From the NCBI GenBank assembly GCA_028724545.1, contig JAQYCU010000049.1, positions 1 through 58,460 of the forward strand: a stretch of DNA of 58,460 bases. Reading direction: 5' to 3'. Made by a program: the position numbers and the translations under genes. Position 1 is the first letter of the stretch, and the number at the start of each line of letters is the position of its first letter. Shown piece by piece: positions 1 through 7,112 of the stretch. The stretch comes from a bacterium (lineage in GTDB: Bacteria; Bacillota; Clostridia; Lachnospirales; Lachnospiraceae). Under the pieces are notes generated by a model. It was not told the origin of the DNA, searched no databases, and saw only the letters and a list, made by a program, of their open reading frames with translations.

Positions 1-165
1 CTCCGTCATGGTGTTAATTAGAATATACCCCAAAATCTGTGGGTCTGCAAGTATGTTGCATACGTTTTCGTTGTACCGGCGTACCAGTTCGTCCGTCGTT
101 TCAATGGAACCGGCCAGATTTGTTTTGCCCAAAAGCATCCCTCCCTGCATGTCAGGGGATAACAT
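1..165 (-). CDS. 5' fragment of a hypothetical protein, possibly Rpn/PD-(D/E)XK nuclease-like
   Basis: Fifty-five open codons run off the left edge of the window on the minus strand. The ATG at 165 has a GAGGGG ribosome binding site about 12 bases upstream. The visible N-terminus begins MLSPDMQGGMLLGKTN and continues with a charged helix (ETTDELVRRYNENV) and then LADPQILGYILINTMTE. This resembles the start of a family of Lachnospiraceae hypothetical proteins often annotated as Rpn-type recombination-promoting nuclease or transposase-like. I infer that from memory of the N-terminal pattern only, because no catalytic motif lies in the window. It may be complete outside the window. Confidence 0.45.
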   Translation of the reverse strand, partial: MLSPDMQGGMLLGKTNLAGSIETTDELVRRYNENVCNILADPQILGYILINTMTE

Positions 166-512
166 GAGCAGTTTTATCCCCTCTTTTGGAATGAAAAATT
201 ATTTTAGAAATAAAAGCAGAAAAAAACTCCGGATACGTATCAGAGGGCGAAAATGCCGTTACCGGAAAGTCCGGTATCATTGCATGCAAATAAATAACAT
301 CTGCCTTAAATAGAATATATCATAACATATGTTAAAAAACAATAGGGCAAAGTTGCCGATTATGCAGGGGTGCATTTAGCAAAATTCAATGAACCAAGCC
401 AGAGCAGCCATCTTTTGGAAAAGGGAGTTTTTGTAAAAAGTGCTGTTTTTGGACAGTGCTTTTTGGAGATGTTTCCAGGTAGTGTATACGGTTAGTGCAT
501 TTTGTTGGTGTA
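166..512. other. Gene-free stretch, nothing recognisable
   Basis: This is AT-rich sequence between the truncated minus-strand gene and the first palindromic repeat. It should hold the promoter of that gene, but I could not pick a convincing -35/-10 pair. The plus-strand open frame across 8-313 has no ribosome binding site and lies over the minus-strand gene, so it is not called. Confidence 0.5.
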
Positions 513-660
513 CCCGTCAGCACAGGACTCCGTTTTCTATCAAGGGCACGCTTTCGCTGCGCAAACTACGCAGCAGTACATAGTATCCTGAAAAACAGGA
601 TACAAATACTGGCGAGTTTGTAAGCACCCTTTAATAGAAAAGGAGTCCTGCGCTGACGGG
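513..660. repeat. Palindromic repeat family A, copy 1
   Basis: A long imperfect hairpin of about 148 bases. The outer arms 513-540 and 634-660 pair over about 26 bases with one bulge and one mismatch. The core (541-632) contains CAAGGGCACGCTTTCGCTG, then ACGCAGCAGTACATAG and the perfect inner hairpin TATCCTG-AAAAA-CAGGATA (583-601), then TACTGGCGAGTTTGTAAGC. The core is nearly identical to the copies at 708-850 and 49292-49438, but the outer arm sequence is different in each. It could be a structured RNA, a MITE-like element, or an element that inserts into existing palindromes. Confidence 0.85.
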
Positions 661-707
661 CAATCCAGGCTATTGACAAAAACTATTTCAAAATCCTGCA
701 TATAGTG

Positions 708-850
708 GCATAGCAGCAACCGACATTATTTACAAGGGCACGCTCACGCTGCGAAAATTACGCAGCAGTACATAGTATCCTAAAAAATAGGATACAAGTA
801 CTGGCGAGTTTGTAAGCCCCTTTGATAGAAAAGGAAACCTGCGCTGCTAG
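708..850. repeat. Palindromic repeat family A, copy 2 (degenerate arms)
   Basis: The core at 733-822 matches copy 1 closely. The inner hairpin reads TATCCTA-AAAAA-TAGGATA, so both sides of the closing pair changed from G/C to A/T relative to copy 1. The outer arms pair only over a short TAGCAGC/GCTGCTA segment (711-717 with 843-849), so this copy looks decayed. Downstream it shares the GGCAATCCA end seen after copy 1. Confidence 0.8.
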
Positions 851-900
851 GCAATCCAAAGTGCTGCTAAATTCTTCTCCTGAACAGCCACTTTCTAACT

Positions 901-1046
901 GGCTGTGATAAAAGCAGACTTTCCTAAAATGCAGCTGTTAAATAGGCACTGGTGCTTAGTTGGCGTATTTTGCCAACTTACGCACCACTGTGCCTGCTTC
1001 CAAGCGAGAGCGTGCTGCGCTAGGAAAGTGTGTTTTATCACATGCC
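901..1046. repeat. Palindromic repeat family B, copy 1, with nested hairpin
   Basis: The arms GGCTGTGATAAAAGCAGACT (from 901) and the matching segment ending ATCACATGCC (1021-1046) form a long stem with TTTCCTA/TAGGAAA inside. The element carries AAGCGAGAGCGTGCTGC near its right arm, a word shared in either orientation with all other B copies and, as GCACGCTYTCGCT, with family A. Unlike copies 2 and 3 it also contains a second long hairpin (944-994), with stems around GGCACTGGTGC and GCACCACTGTGCC. The open frame 905-1135 lies across this structure and is not a believable gene. Confidence 0.8.
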
Positions 1047-1386
1047 TTTTAACGAGTTGCAGCAGCCACCTTCCATCTTTTCGCTTTACAGAATGCCCAA
1101 AATCCTGTATACTTCTAAATAATCAAAGTTTATAAGATATTAAGATATGTAACACGAATAGTAGTTCAATTTGCTATCCTTATAATTCTTTTACAGTATC
1201 TTCACTGTATTTTCACGTTATAGAAAATCGCTCATAAAGCAGCGTGCATACCAGCAGATTTCGTATTAATGAAATACGAAAAGAAATTACAAAATCGTTA
1301 GAATAGTATGCTGAAAAACTGGTTTGTCACAAAACAGGATTCAAAAATAGTGCATTTTTACTGAATAAAATGAAATGGAGGAAAAT
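1047..1386 (+). promoter_or_regulatory. Upstream region of rho with a 9-bp hairpin
   Basis: This 340-base gene-free region leads into rho. TTTCGTATT (1259-1267) and AATACGAAA (1273-1281) form a perfect 9-bp stem with a 5-base loop about 105 bases before the rho start. No run of T follows, so it is not an obvious terminator. It may be an operator or a leader structure. I could not assign a clear promoter. Confidence 0.4.
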
Positions 1387-2943
1387 ATGGAAAATCTGGA
1401 AAGTTTATCATTGGTTGATTTGCGTCTTCTTGCAAAAAAGATGGGAATAAAAGGAGTGACAGGTTACCGGAAACAGGAATTGTTAGACCTGTTAAAAGAA
1501 GAAACTAAAAAACAGGCATCTGTGGAAAAAAACGAGCCAAAAGTACAGAGGGAAGCAAAAGTACAGAACGAGTCAAAGATACAGAAGGAAGCAAAAGCAC
1601 AGAACGAGCCGAAAGCACGCGTTATCAAAGGAAACTCGAAAACAGATGATGCCGGCAAGCGCAGTGCATATAATAAGAAAGCAATGCAAAGGTACAATGA
1701 AAAAATGGGTGGCGAAAGAAGAGAAATGCCGACGAAGCGTGAGAACAGAAGAGTGGAAGAACGCACACAGGAGCAGCATACGAATAACAATATGTCATCC
1801 GATATCGAGCAGTTGGACAGTGGAGAAGTGCGCAAGGGCATTTTGGAAGTAATGTCGGAAGGATATGGATTTATCCGTTGTGATAATTATCTGCCGGGAG
1901 AAGAAGATATTTATGTATCGCCTGCCCTAATTCGCAAATATCATCTTCGTACCGGAGATATTTTGGAGGGAAATGTCCGTGTAAGAAACCAGAATGAGAA
2001 GTTTGCTGCGCTGCTTTATATAAAGAAAGTAAATGGATATCCGTTAGAAAAAGTATTTACCCGTGCAAAATTCGAGCAGCTGACTCCGATTTTCCCAAAT
2101 GAGAGAATCCACCTGGAAACACCGGGAAGCAGCATTTCTATGCGTATGATGGATTTGATTTCTCCGATAGGAAAAGGACAGCGTGGTATGATTGTTTCAC
2201 AGCCTAAGACGGGTAAAACTACCTTATTAAAGCAAGTGGCAAAGGCAGTGAAGGCAAATCATCCAAAGATGCATCTGATTGTATTGCTGATTGATGAAAG
2301 ACCGGAAGAAGTTACCGATATTAAAGAGTCGATTATGGGAAATAATGTAGAGGTGATTTATTCAACATTTGATGAATTACCGGAGAATCATAAGAGAGTT
2401 TCGGAGATGGTTATCGAAAGGGCAAAGCGTCTGGTAGAGCACGGAGAGGATGTTATGATATTGTTAGACAGCATTACCAGACTGGCAAGGGCATACAACC
2501 TGACGGTTCAGCCAAGTGGACGTACTTTGTCAGGTGGACTTGACCCGGCAGCACTTCATATGCCGAAACGATTCTTTGGTGCGGCCAGAAATATGAGGGA
2601 AGGGGGCAGCCTGACGATTCTTGCAACAGCTTTGGTGGATACCGGAAGCAAAATGGATGATGTTGTATTTGAGGAATTTAAAGGAACCGGTAATATGGAA
2701 CTGGTTCTTGACAGAAAATTATCCGAAAAGCGTGTTTTCCCGGCAATTGACCTGCCAAAATCAAGTACCAGAAGAGAGGACCTGCTTCTGACACAGGAGG
2801 AATTGGAGGCAACCAACTTAATGCGCAAGGCATTTAATGGTGTAAAATCAGAAGAAGCTGTCGAACGGATTATCGAATTGTTCCGTCGCACAAAGAACAA
2901 TCAGGAATTTACCCAGATGATTAAGAAAGTAAAAATCGTATAG
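1387..2943 (+). CDS. rho: Transcription termination factor Rho
   Basis: Hexameric RNA-dependent ATPase and helicase that releases RNA polymerase at Rho-dependent terminators; 518 residues. The start at 1387 is chosen because GGAGG sits at 1377-1381, five bases before it; the in-frame ATG at 1375 overlaps that site. A Rho_N/SAP-like domain covers roughly residues 3-37, followed by a long Lys/Glu/Gln-rich linker (about 38-145) and the RNA-binding cold-shock fold (about 150-225). Then come Walker A SQPKTGKTTLLKQ (about 270-282) and Walker B VMILLDSITR (about 355-364). The linker contains four tandem 6-residue units of the type K-V/I/A-Q-x-E-x encoded by 18-bp repeats (1540-1611). Such hydrophilic insertions between Rho_N and the RNA-binding domain are known in several phyla. 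rpmE follows, as in many Firmicutes. Confidence 0.97.
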   Translation: MENLESLSLVDLRLLAKKMGIKGVTGYRKQELLDLLKEETKKQASVEKNEPKVQREAKVQNESKIQKEAKAQNEPKARVIKGNSKTDDAGKRSAYNKKAMQRYNEKMGGERREMPTKRENRRVEERTQEQHTNNNMSSDIEQLDSGEVRKGILEVMSEGYGFIRCDNYLPGEEDIYVSPALIRKYHLRTGDILEGNVRVRNQNEKFAALLYIKKVNGYPLEKVFTRAKFEQLTPIFPNERIHLETPGSSISMRMMDLISPIGKGQRGMIVSQPKTGKTTLLKQVAKAVKANHPKMHLIVLLIDERPEEVTDIKESIMGNNVEVIYSTFDELPENHKRVSEMVIERAKRLVEHGEDVMILLDSITRLARAYNLTVQPSGRTLSGGLDPAALHMPKRFFGAARNMREGGSLTILATALVDTGSKMDDVVFEEFKGTGNMELVLDRKLSEKRVFPAIDLPKSSTRREDLLLTQEELEATNLMRKAFNGVKSEEAVERIIELFRRTKNNQEFTQMIKKVKIV

Positions 2944-2969
2944 TTTCAAAAAACGTCGGTTTTTTGAAA
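2944..2969 (+). terminator. AT-only hairpin after rho
   Basis: TTTCAAAAAA (2944-2953) and TTTTTTGAAA (2960-2969) form a perfect 10-bp stem with loop CGTCGG immediately after the rho stop codon. The stem itself supplies the T-run. It is a plausible weak intrinsic terminator that separates rho from rpmE. Confidence 0.6.
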
Positions 2970-3017
2970 GATTTCGTAGATATTTCATAGATTTTTCTAG
3001 ATTTTGCAAAAAAAATA

Positions 3018-3046
3018 TTGCAATACTGATTTTGCTATGATATACT
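3018..3046 (+). promoter_or_regulatory. Sigma-A-type promoter of rpmE
   Basis: TTGCAA (3018-3023) and TATACT (3041-3046) are separated by 17 bases. The predicted start lies near 3053, giving rpmE a leader of about 80 bases. Confidence 0.7.
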
Positions 3047-3135
3047 TAGGAAGTTGTGTTAAAATTGTAATCGAAGAGATATTCTCTTTCGGATAGGTAT
3101 TTGCTATCGTCAGGATGGCGGAATGGAGGTAAATC

Positions 3136-3342
3136 ATGAGAGAAGGAATTCATCCTAACTACTATCAGGCTAAGGTTGTATGCAACTGTGGAAATGAGTT
3201 TGTAACTGGTTCTACAAAGGAAGAGATTCATGTAGAAATCTGTTCAAAATGTCATTCTTTCTATACAGGACAGCAGAAAGCCATTAAAGCTCGTGGTGCG
3301 ATTGATAAATTCAACCGTAAATACGGTATTCAGGCTAATTAG
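3136..3342 (+). CDS. rpmE: 50S ribosomal protein L31
   Basis: Small ribosomal protein of 68 residues, which is the usual family length. It starts [20 protein letters not shown] and keeps the zinc-binding cysteines (C16 and C18 in CNC, then the pair in CSKC at 36-39), so it is the zinc-containing (C+) form rather than the zinc-independent paralog. GGAGG at 3125-3129 fixes the start. It has its own promoter and a terminator directly downstream. Confidence 0.97.
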   Translation: MREGIHPNYYQAKVVCNCGNEFVTGSTKEEIHVEICSKCHSFYTGQQKAIKARGAIDKFNRKYGIQAN

Positions 3343-3377
3343 CAGAATAATCGGCCAGTGCTACTGGTCTTATTTGT

Positions 3378-3419
3378 GGTCACAATATCCGCAGAAGGGT
3401 ATTGTGACCATTTTCTTTC
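3378..3419 (+). terminator. Intrinsic terminator after rpmE
   Basis: GGTCACAATATCC (3378-3390) pairs with GGGTATTGTGACC (3397-3409), and ATTTTCTTTC follows. This is a strong factor-independent terminator. Confidence 0.85.
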
Positions 3420-3505
3420 ACAAAATAAAAATAAGAAGAGATTTCTTATTCAGAAGAATGGAAAGATAATTCACAAAATAAAAATAAAAAAAGATTTATT
3501 ATTTA
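3417..3505. repeat. Two AT-rich direct repeats
   Basis: TTCACAAAATAAAAATAAGA (from 3417) recurs in near-identical form from 3470, each followed by AGATTT and TTATT, with a period of 53 bases. It lies between the rpmE terminator and the next gene. The downstream copy overlaps the likely promoter region of the DUF1385 gene (TATAAT at 3518-3523). Confidence 0.6.
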
Positions 3506-3575
3506 GCAAAATTGGAGTATAATTTTACCATATATATTAATAAGTGCGACAGAGAACGCAGAAATGAGGTTGATT

Positions 3576-4790
3576 ATGAAATCATCAGGAATTGGTGGTC
3601 AGGCTGTATTAGAAGGCGTTATGATGAAAAATAAATCAGAATACGCTGTAGCTGTTAGAAAGCCCGATGGAAGTATAGCAGTGACACAGGGAAAGTGTAA
3701 GAGCCTGGCAGAAAAATCTCTCTTTTTCCGTCTGCCAATTATTCGTGGTATTGTAGCTTTTGTAGAATCGCTCGTATTAGGAATGCGAACATTAACATAT
3801 TCTGCAAGTTTTTATGAGGAAGAAGAAGAAAAACAGAAAAAAAGAAAAAAGAGTAGTCCTGAGCAGGAGAAAAAAGAAAATATCGAAATGGGAATTACCA
3901 TTATTGCTTCGATTGTCATTGCACTTCTGGCATTTGTGGTATTACCATATTTCTTGTCCCAGCTGATAGGTACCCGGATTCATTCGTATACGGCACTGGC
4001 AGCTATCGAGGGAGTTATCCGTGTAGTACTTTTTATTGGATATGTGATTGCCATATCTTATATGGAAGATATTCACAGAACCTTTATGTATCATGGAGCA
4101 GAGCATAAGACGATTAACTGTATTGAAAATGGGCTGGAATTAACGGTTGAAAATGTACGCAGACAGTCAAAACACCATAGACGCTGTGGCACCAATTTCC
4201 TGTTTATTGTTATTTTCCTGAGCATTTTATTCTTTATGTTTTTACATTTTGATAATATGTGGCTTCGCATTATTTCCAGAATTATTCTGGTTCCGGTTAT
4301 TGCAGGTATTTCCTATGAATTTATTCATTTTGCAGGAAACAGTGACAGCAAAGTGGTTGAGATTTTAAGTAAACCGGGTATGCTTATGCAGAAACTGACT
4401 ACAAAAGAGCCGGACAATAAGATGATTGAAGTAGCGATTGCTTCTGTGGAAGCAGTATTTGACTGGCGTGAATACCAGCGTCGCTGCATTGCTGCTAAGA
4501 AGAGCAGGGCAAAACTGCAGAAAAACAGGCAGGAAGAATCCGGACGCAAAAAGAGCAGGGCAGAGCTTGCAGAAGAAATCAGACGAAGAGAAGAAGAGAA
4601 TGCAAGACGTGCGAATGACCGTGCCCGTCGCATTATGGAGCAGGAGCGAAAAGAAGCTGAACTGGAAAAAATTGCAGATGAGGCAGCAAAACGCAAGTCG
4701 AAACGGCAGGCAATGCTTCAGGCGCGTCAGGATGAGGACGAGGATAGTTTAAAGAGTTTAGACCATTATTTTGATGATAAGGAATCCTAA
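3576..4790 (+). CDS. DUF1385 (YqhQ-like) membrane protein with long coiled-coil tail
   Basis: A 404-residue member of the DUF1385 family, whose function is unknown to me. The start at 3576 is preferred over the ATG at 3564 because GAGG (3566-3569) then lies six bases upstream. The N-terminus SSGIGGQAVLEGVMM is the family hallmark, and MYHGAEHKTINCIENG (about 170-185) is the second conserved block. Hydrophobic segments suggest about four membrane spans between residues 105 and 250. From about residue 300 to the end the protein is a highly charged Arg/Lys/Glu helix, probably a cytoplasmic coiled coil, which makes it longer than the basic family. It lies next to prmC and prfA, with prmC starting two bases after its stop. 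Confidence 0.85.
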   Translation: MKSSGIGGQAVLEGVMMKNKSEYAVAVRKPDGSIAVTQGKCKSLAEKSLFFRLPIIRGIVAFVESLVLGMRTLTYSASFYEEEEEKQKKRKKSSPEQEKKENIEMGITIIASIVIALLAFVVLPYFLSQLIGTRIHSYTALAAIEGVIRVVLFIGYVIAISYMEDIHRTFMYHGAEHKTINCIENGLELTVENVRRQSKHHRRCGTNFLFIVIFLSILFFMFLHFDNMWLRIISRIILVPVIAGISYEFIHFAGNSDSKVVEILSKPGMLMQKLTTKEPDNKMIEVAIASVEAVFDWREYQRRCIAAKKSRAKLQKNRQEESGRKKSRAELAEEIRRREEENARRANDRARRIMEQERKEAELEKIADEAAKRKSKRQAMLQARQDEDEDSLKSLDHYFDDKES

Positions 4791-4791
4791 G

Positions 4792-5646
4792 ATGCAGGAA
4801 GAAAAACGTTCCGAAACAATGTCCTATCAGGATTTGTCAGAGGAAGGAAAAAAAGCACTGTCAGAGGCAGGTATCGAAGAGGCTTCGGTGGACAGTTGGT
4901 ATCTGTTAGAATATGTTACCAAAATGAGTCGCAGCCAGTTCTTTTTGAAACGGGAGCAGAAAGCTGCGCTAGAAGAACAGCAGCAATATTTTGAGCTGAT
5001 TCAAAAAAGGGCACAGCATATTCCATTGCAGTATATTATCGGTGAGCAGGAATTTATGGGACTGCCGTTTACGGTAAACAAAAATGTCCTGATACCAAGA
5101 CAGGATACGGAAGTGCTGACAGAACTTGCACTTGCCTATGTAAAAGGAAAAAAGGTGCTTGATATGTGTACCGGTTCAGGATGTATTGCCGTGTCACTTA
5201 TGCATTATGGACAACCGGAAGAATGTCATGCAGCAGATATATCGGCAGAAGCATTAGAGGTTGCACGGGGAAATGCAGAAAGAAATCAGGCAGAAATCAA
5301 ATGGATAGAAAGTAATTTGTTTGAAAATATTACAGAACAGTATGATGTGATTGTATCGAACCCGCCGTATATCCGTCCGGACGTAATCGAAACACTGATG
5401 CCGGAGGTACGGGAGTTTGAGCCGATGAAGGCGTTGGACGGTGGCAGTGACGGACTTTTGTTTTATCGTCAGATTACCGAAGGTGCCGTGAAACATTTAA
5501 ATAAAGGTGGTTATCTGCTTTATGAAATTGGATATGACCAGGCAGCAGAAGTTACTGAAATTATGAAAAAGAATGGCTTTTGCCATATTTCCTGCCAGAA
5601 AGATTATGCAGGGAATGACAGAGTTGTTTTTGGACAGTATAAATGA
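4792..5646 (+). CDS. prmC: Release factor glutamine methyltransferase PrmC
   Basis: S-adenosylmethionine-dependent enzyme that methylates the glutamine of the GGQ motif in peptide-chain release factors; 284 residues. The SAM-binding motif is VLDMCTGSGCIAVSL (about 121-135), and the catalytic NPPY lies at 190-193. The start at 4792 follows AAGGA (4779-4783). An in-frame TTG at 4771 overlaps the upstream gene and is less likely. Its substrate gene prfA follows directly, a common pairing. An internal ATG at 4819 is a possible alternative. Confidence 0.95.
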   Translation: MQEEKRSETMSYQDLSEEGKKALSEAGIEEASVDSWYLLEYVTKMSRSQFFLKREQKAALEEQQQYFELIQKRAQHIPLQYIIGEQEFMGLPFTVNKNVLIPRQDTEVLTELALAYVKGKKVLDMCTGSGCIAVSLMHYGQPEECHAADISAEALEVARGNAERNQAEIKWIESNLFENITEQYDVIVSNPPYIRPDVIETLMPEVREFEPMKALDGGSDGLLFYRQITEGAVKHLNKGGYLLYEIGYDQAAEVTEIMKKNGFCHISCQKDYAGNDRVVFGQYK

Positions 5647-5703
5647 GGATAGTGTGAAAAGTAAACACAGCAGTTTATTTTGCATACGGAAATGAGGAAG
5701 AAG

Positions 5704-6777
5704 ATGTTTGATAGATTAGAAGATTTGGTTAGACGTTTGGAAGAAATCAATATTGAACTGACAGACCCGGATACGATTAATAATCAGGAAAAATACCGTC
5801 AGTTAATGAAAGAGCAGAATGATTTAACACCAATTGTTGAAAAATATCAGGAGTATAAGAAAGCCAAAGAAGGTGTCGAAGACAGTCTGGCAATCCTTGA
5901 GGAAGAAAGCGATGAGGAAATGCGCGAACTGGCAAAAGAAGAATTAAATGAATGCAAGCAGGCAGTAGAAGACTGTGAGCAGGAATTAAAGATTCTGATG
6001 CTTCCAAAAGACCCAAATGACGACAAAAACGTTATTGTGGAAATTCGTGGAGGTGCCGGTGGTGATGAGGCGGCATTGTTTGCAGCAGACCTTTTCCGTA
6101 TGTATTCCAAATATGCAGAGAGCAACCGTTGGAAAGTAGAAGTAATGAGTGCCAACGAAAATGGAATTGGTGGTTTCAAGGAAATCGTATTTATGGTAAT
6201 TGGACAGGGTGCGTATTCAAAGTTAAAATACGAAAGTGGTGTGCACCGTGTACAGCGTATTCCATCGACAGAATCAGGTGGACGTATTCACACTTCTACG
6301 GCGACAGTAGCCATTATGCCGGAAGTAGAAGATGTAGAAGTATTTGTAGACCCAAATGACTGTAAAATAGATGTTTACCGTGCGTCCGGTAATGGTGGAC
6401 AGTGCGTTAATACAACTGACTCAGCTGTTCGTATTACACATATTCCTACGGGAATCGTTGTTACCTGTCAGGATGAAAAGTCGCAGTTAAAGAACAAAGA
6501 CAAGGCAATGAAAGTATTACGTTCGCGCATCTATGATATGGAGCAGGAAAAGGCTGTCAATGAACAGGCTGCAGAACGTAAGAGTCAGGTAGGAACCGGT
6601 GACCGTTCAGAGAAAATCCGTACTTACAATTTTCCACAGGGAAGAGTGACAGACCATCGTATTAAATTTACCAGTCATCGTCTGAATGAAATATTAGAAG
6701 GTGATTTGTCAGAAGTAATACAGAATATTATTGCTGCTGACCAGACGGCAAAGTTAGCAAAGATGAATGAAGTATAA
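5704..6777 (+). CDS. prfA: Peptide chain release factor 1
   Basis: RF1 recognises UAA and UAG stop codons and triggers peptide release; 357 residues, typical length. The GGQ motif is at residues 231-233 in [16 protein letters not shown]. The preceding [12 protein letters not shown] block matches RF1 rather than RF2, and no programmed frameshift is present. GAGG at 5694-5697 places the start at 5704 rather than at the in-frame ATG 5692. The gene is the likely target of the adjacent prmC product. Confidence 0.97.
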   Translation: MFDRLEDLVRRLEEINIELTDPDTINNQEKYRQLMKEQNDLTPIVEKYQEYKKAKEGVEDSLAILEEESDEEMRELAKEELNECKQAVEDCEQELKILMLPKDPNDDKNVIVEIRGGAGGDEAALFAADLFRMYSKYAESNRWKVEVMSANENGIGGFKEIVFMVIGQGAYSKLKYESGVHRVQRIPSTESGGRIHTSTATVAIMPEVEDVEVFVDPNDCKIDVYRASGNGGQCVNTTDSAVRITHIPTGIVVTCQDEKSQLKNKDKAMKVLRSRIYDMEQEKAVNEQAAERKSQVGTGDRSEKIRTYNFPQGRVTDHRIKFTSHRLNEILEGDLSEVIQNIIAADQTAKLAKMNEV

Positions 6778-6928
6778 GGTCTGACAGTAAGGTTTATGGA
6801 ATGAACGATACAGTCTGACAAAATGATTTGATAAATGAAACGTATAGCCGGCAGTAGTGATTTGTCGAAAAGATATAAAAACAGAAAGAAATTTAGAGAA
6901 AAACTAGTAAAATTTCAGAAAAATGTCT

Positions 6929-6957
6929 TGACAAATAAAAGCCGGGATAGTATCATA
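6929..6957 (+). promoter_or_regulatory. Promoter of the glucose PTS operon
   Basis: A perfect TTGACA (6929-6934) and TATCAT (6952-6957) lie 17 bases apart, upstream of the leader structure and ptsG. The 151 bases between the prfA stop and this promoter contain nothing else I recognise apart from a repeated CAGTCTGAC-like word. Confidence 0.8.
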
Positions 6958-6968
6958 AAGATACAGTA

Positions 6969-7051
6969 ATAAGTTTATAGTATGTAACTTATAGGAGGCA
7001 TTAACTATACATAACGTTATGGATGTTTGTGTGTATTAGTGCCTTTTTTTT
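6969..7051 (+). promoter_or_regulatory. Antiterminator/terminator leader upstream of ptsG
   Basis: A first hairpin pairs ATAAGTT (6969-6975) with AACTTAT (6986-6992). A second, larger one runs from AGGCATTAA (6997-7005) to TTAGTGCCT (7036-7044) and ends in a run of T (7044-7051), so it looks like an intrinsic terminator inside the leader. The next-but-one gene product is a BglG/LicT-type antiterminator, whose family acts on exactly such leaders. The RNA target does not match the textbook RAT sequence closely, so the link is an inference. Confidence 0.55.
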
Positions 7052-7112
7052 ATTGAAAAAAACAATAATTCGCACGTTCATCCGCCAAAAAGAAAGAAAA
7101 GGAGAGAGAACA

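Noticed and set aside
513-1046. CRISPR array
   Set aside because: The repeats are long palindromes with irregular spacing, not short direct repeats with uniform spacers, and no cas genes are present.
905-1135. 76-codon plus-strand open frame
   Set aside because: It runs through the arms and nested hairpin of palindromic repeat B, has no ribosome binding site and no protein-like pattern.
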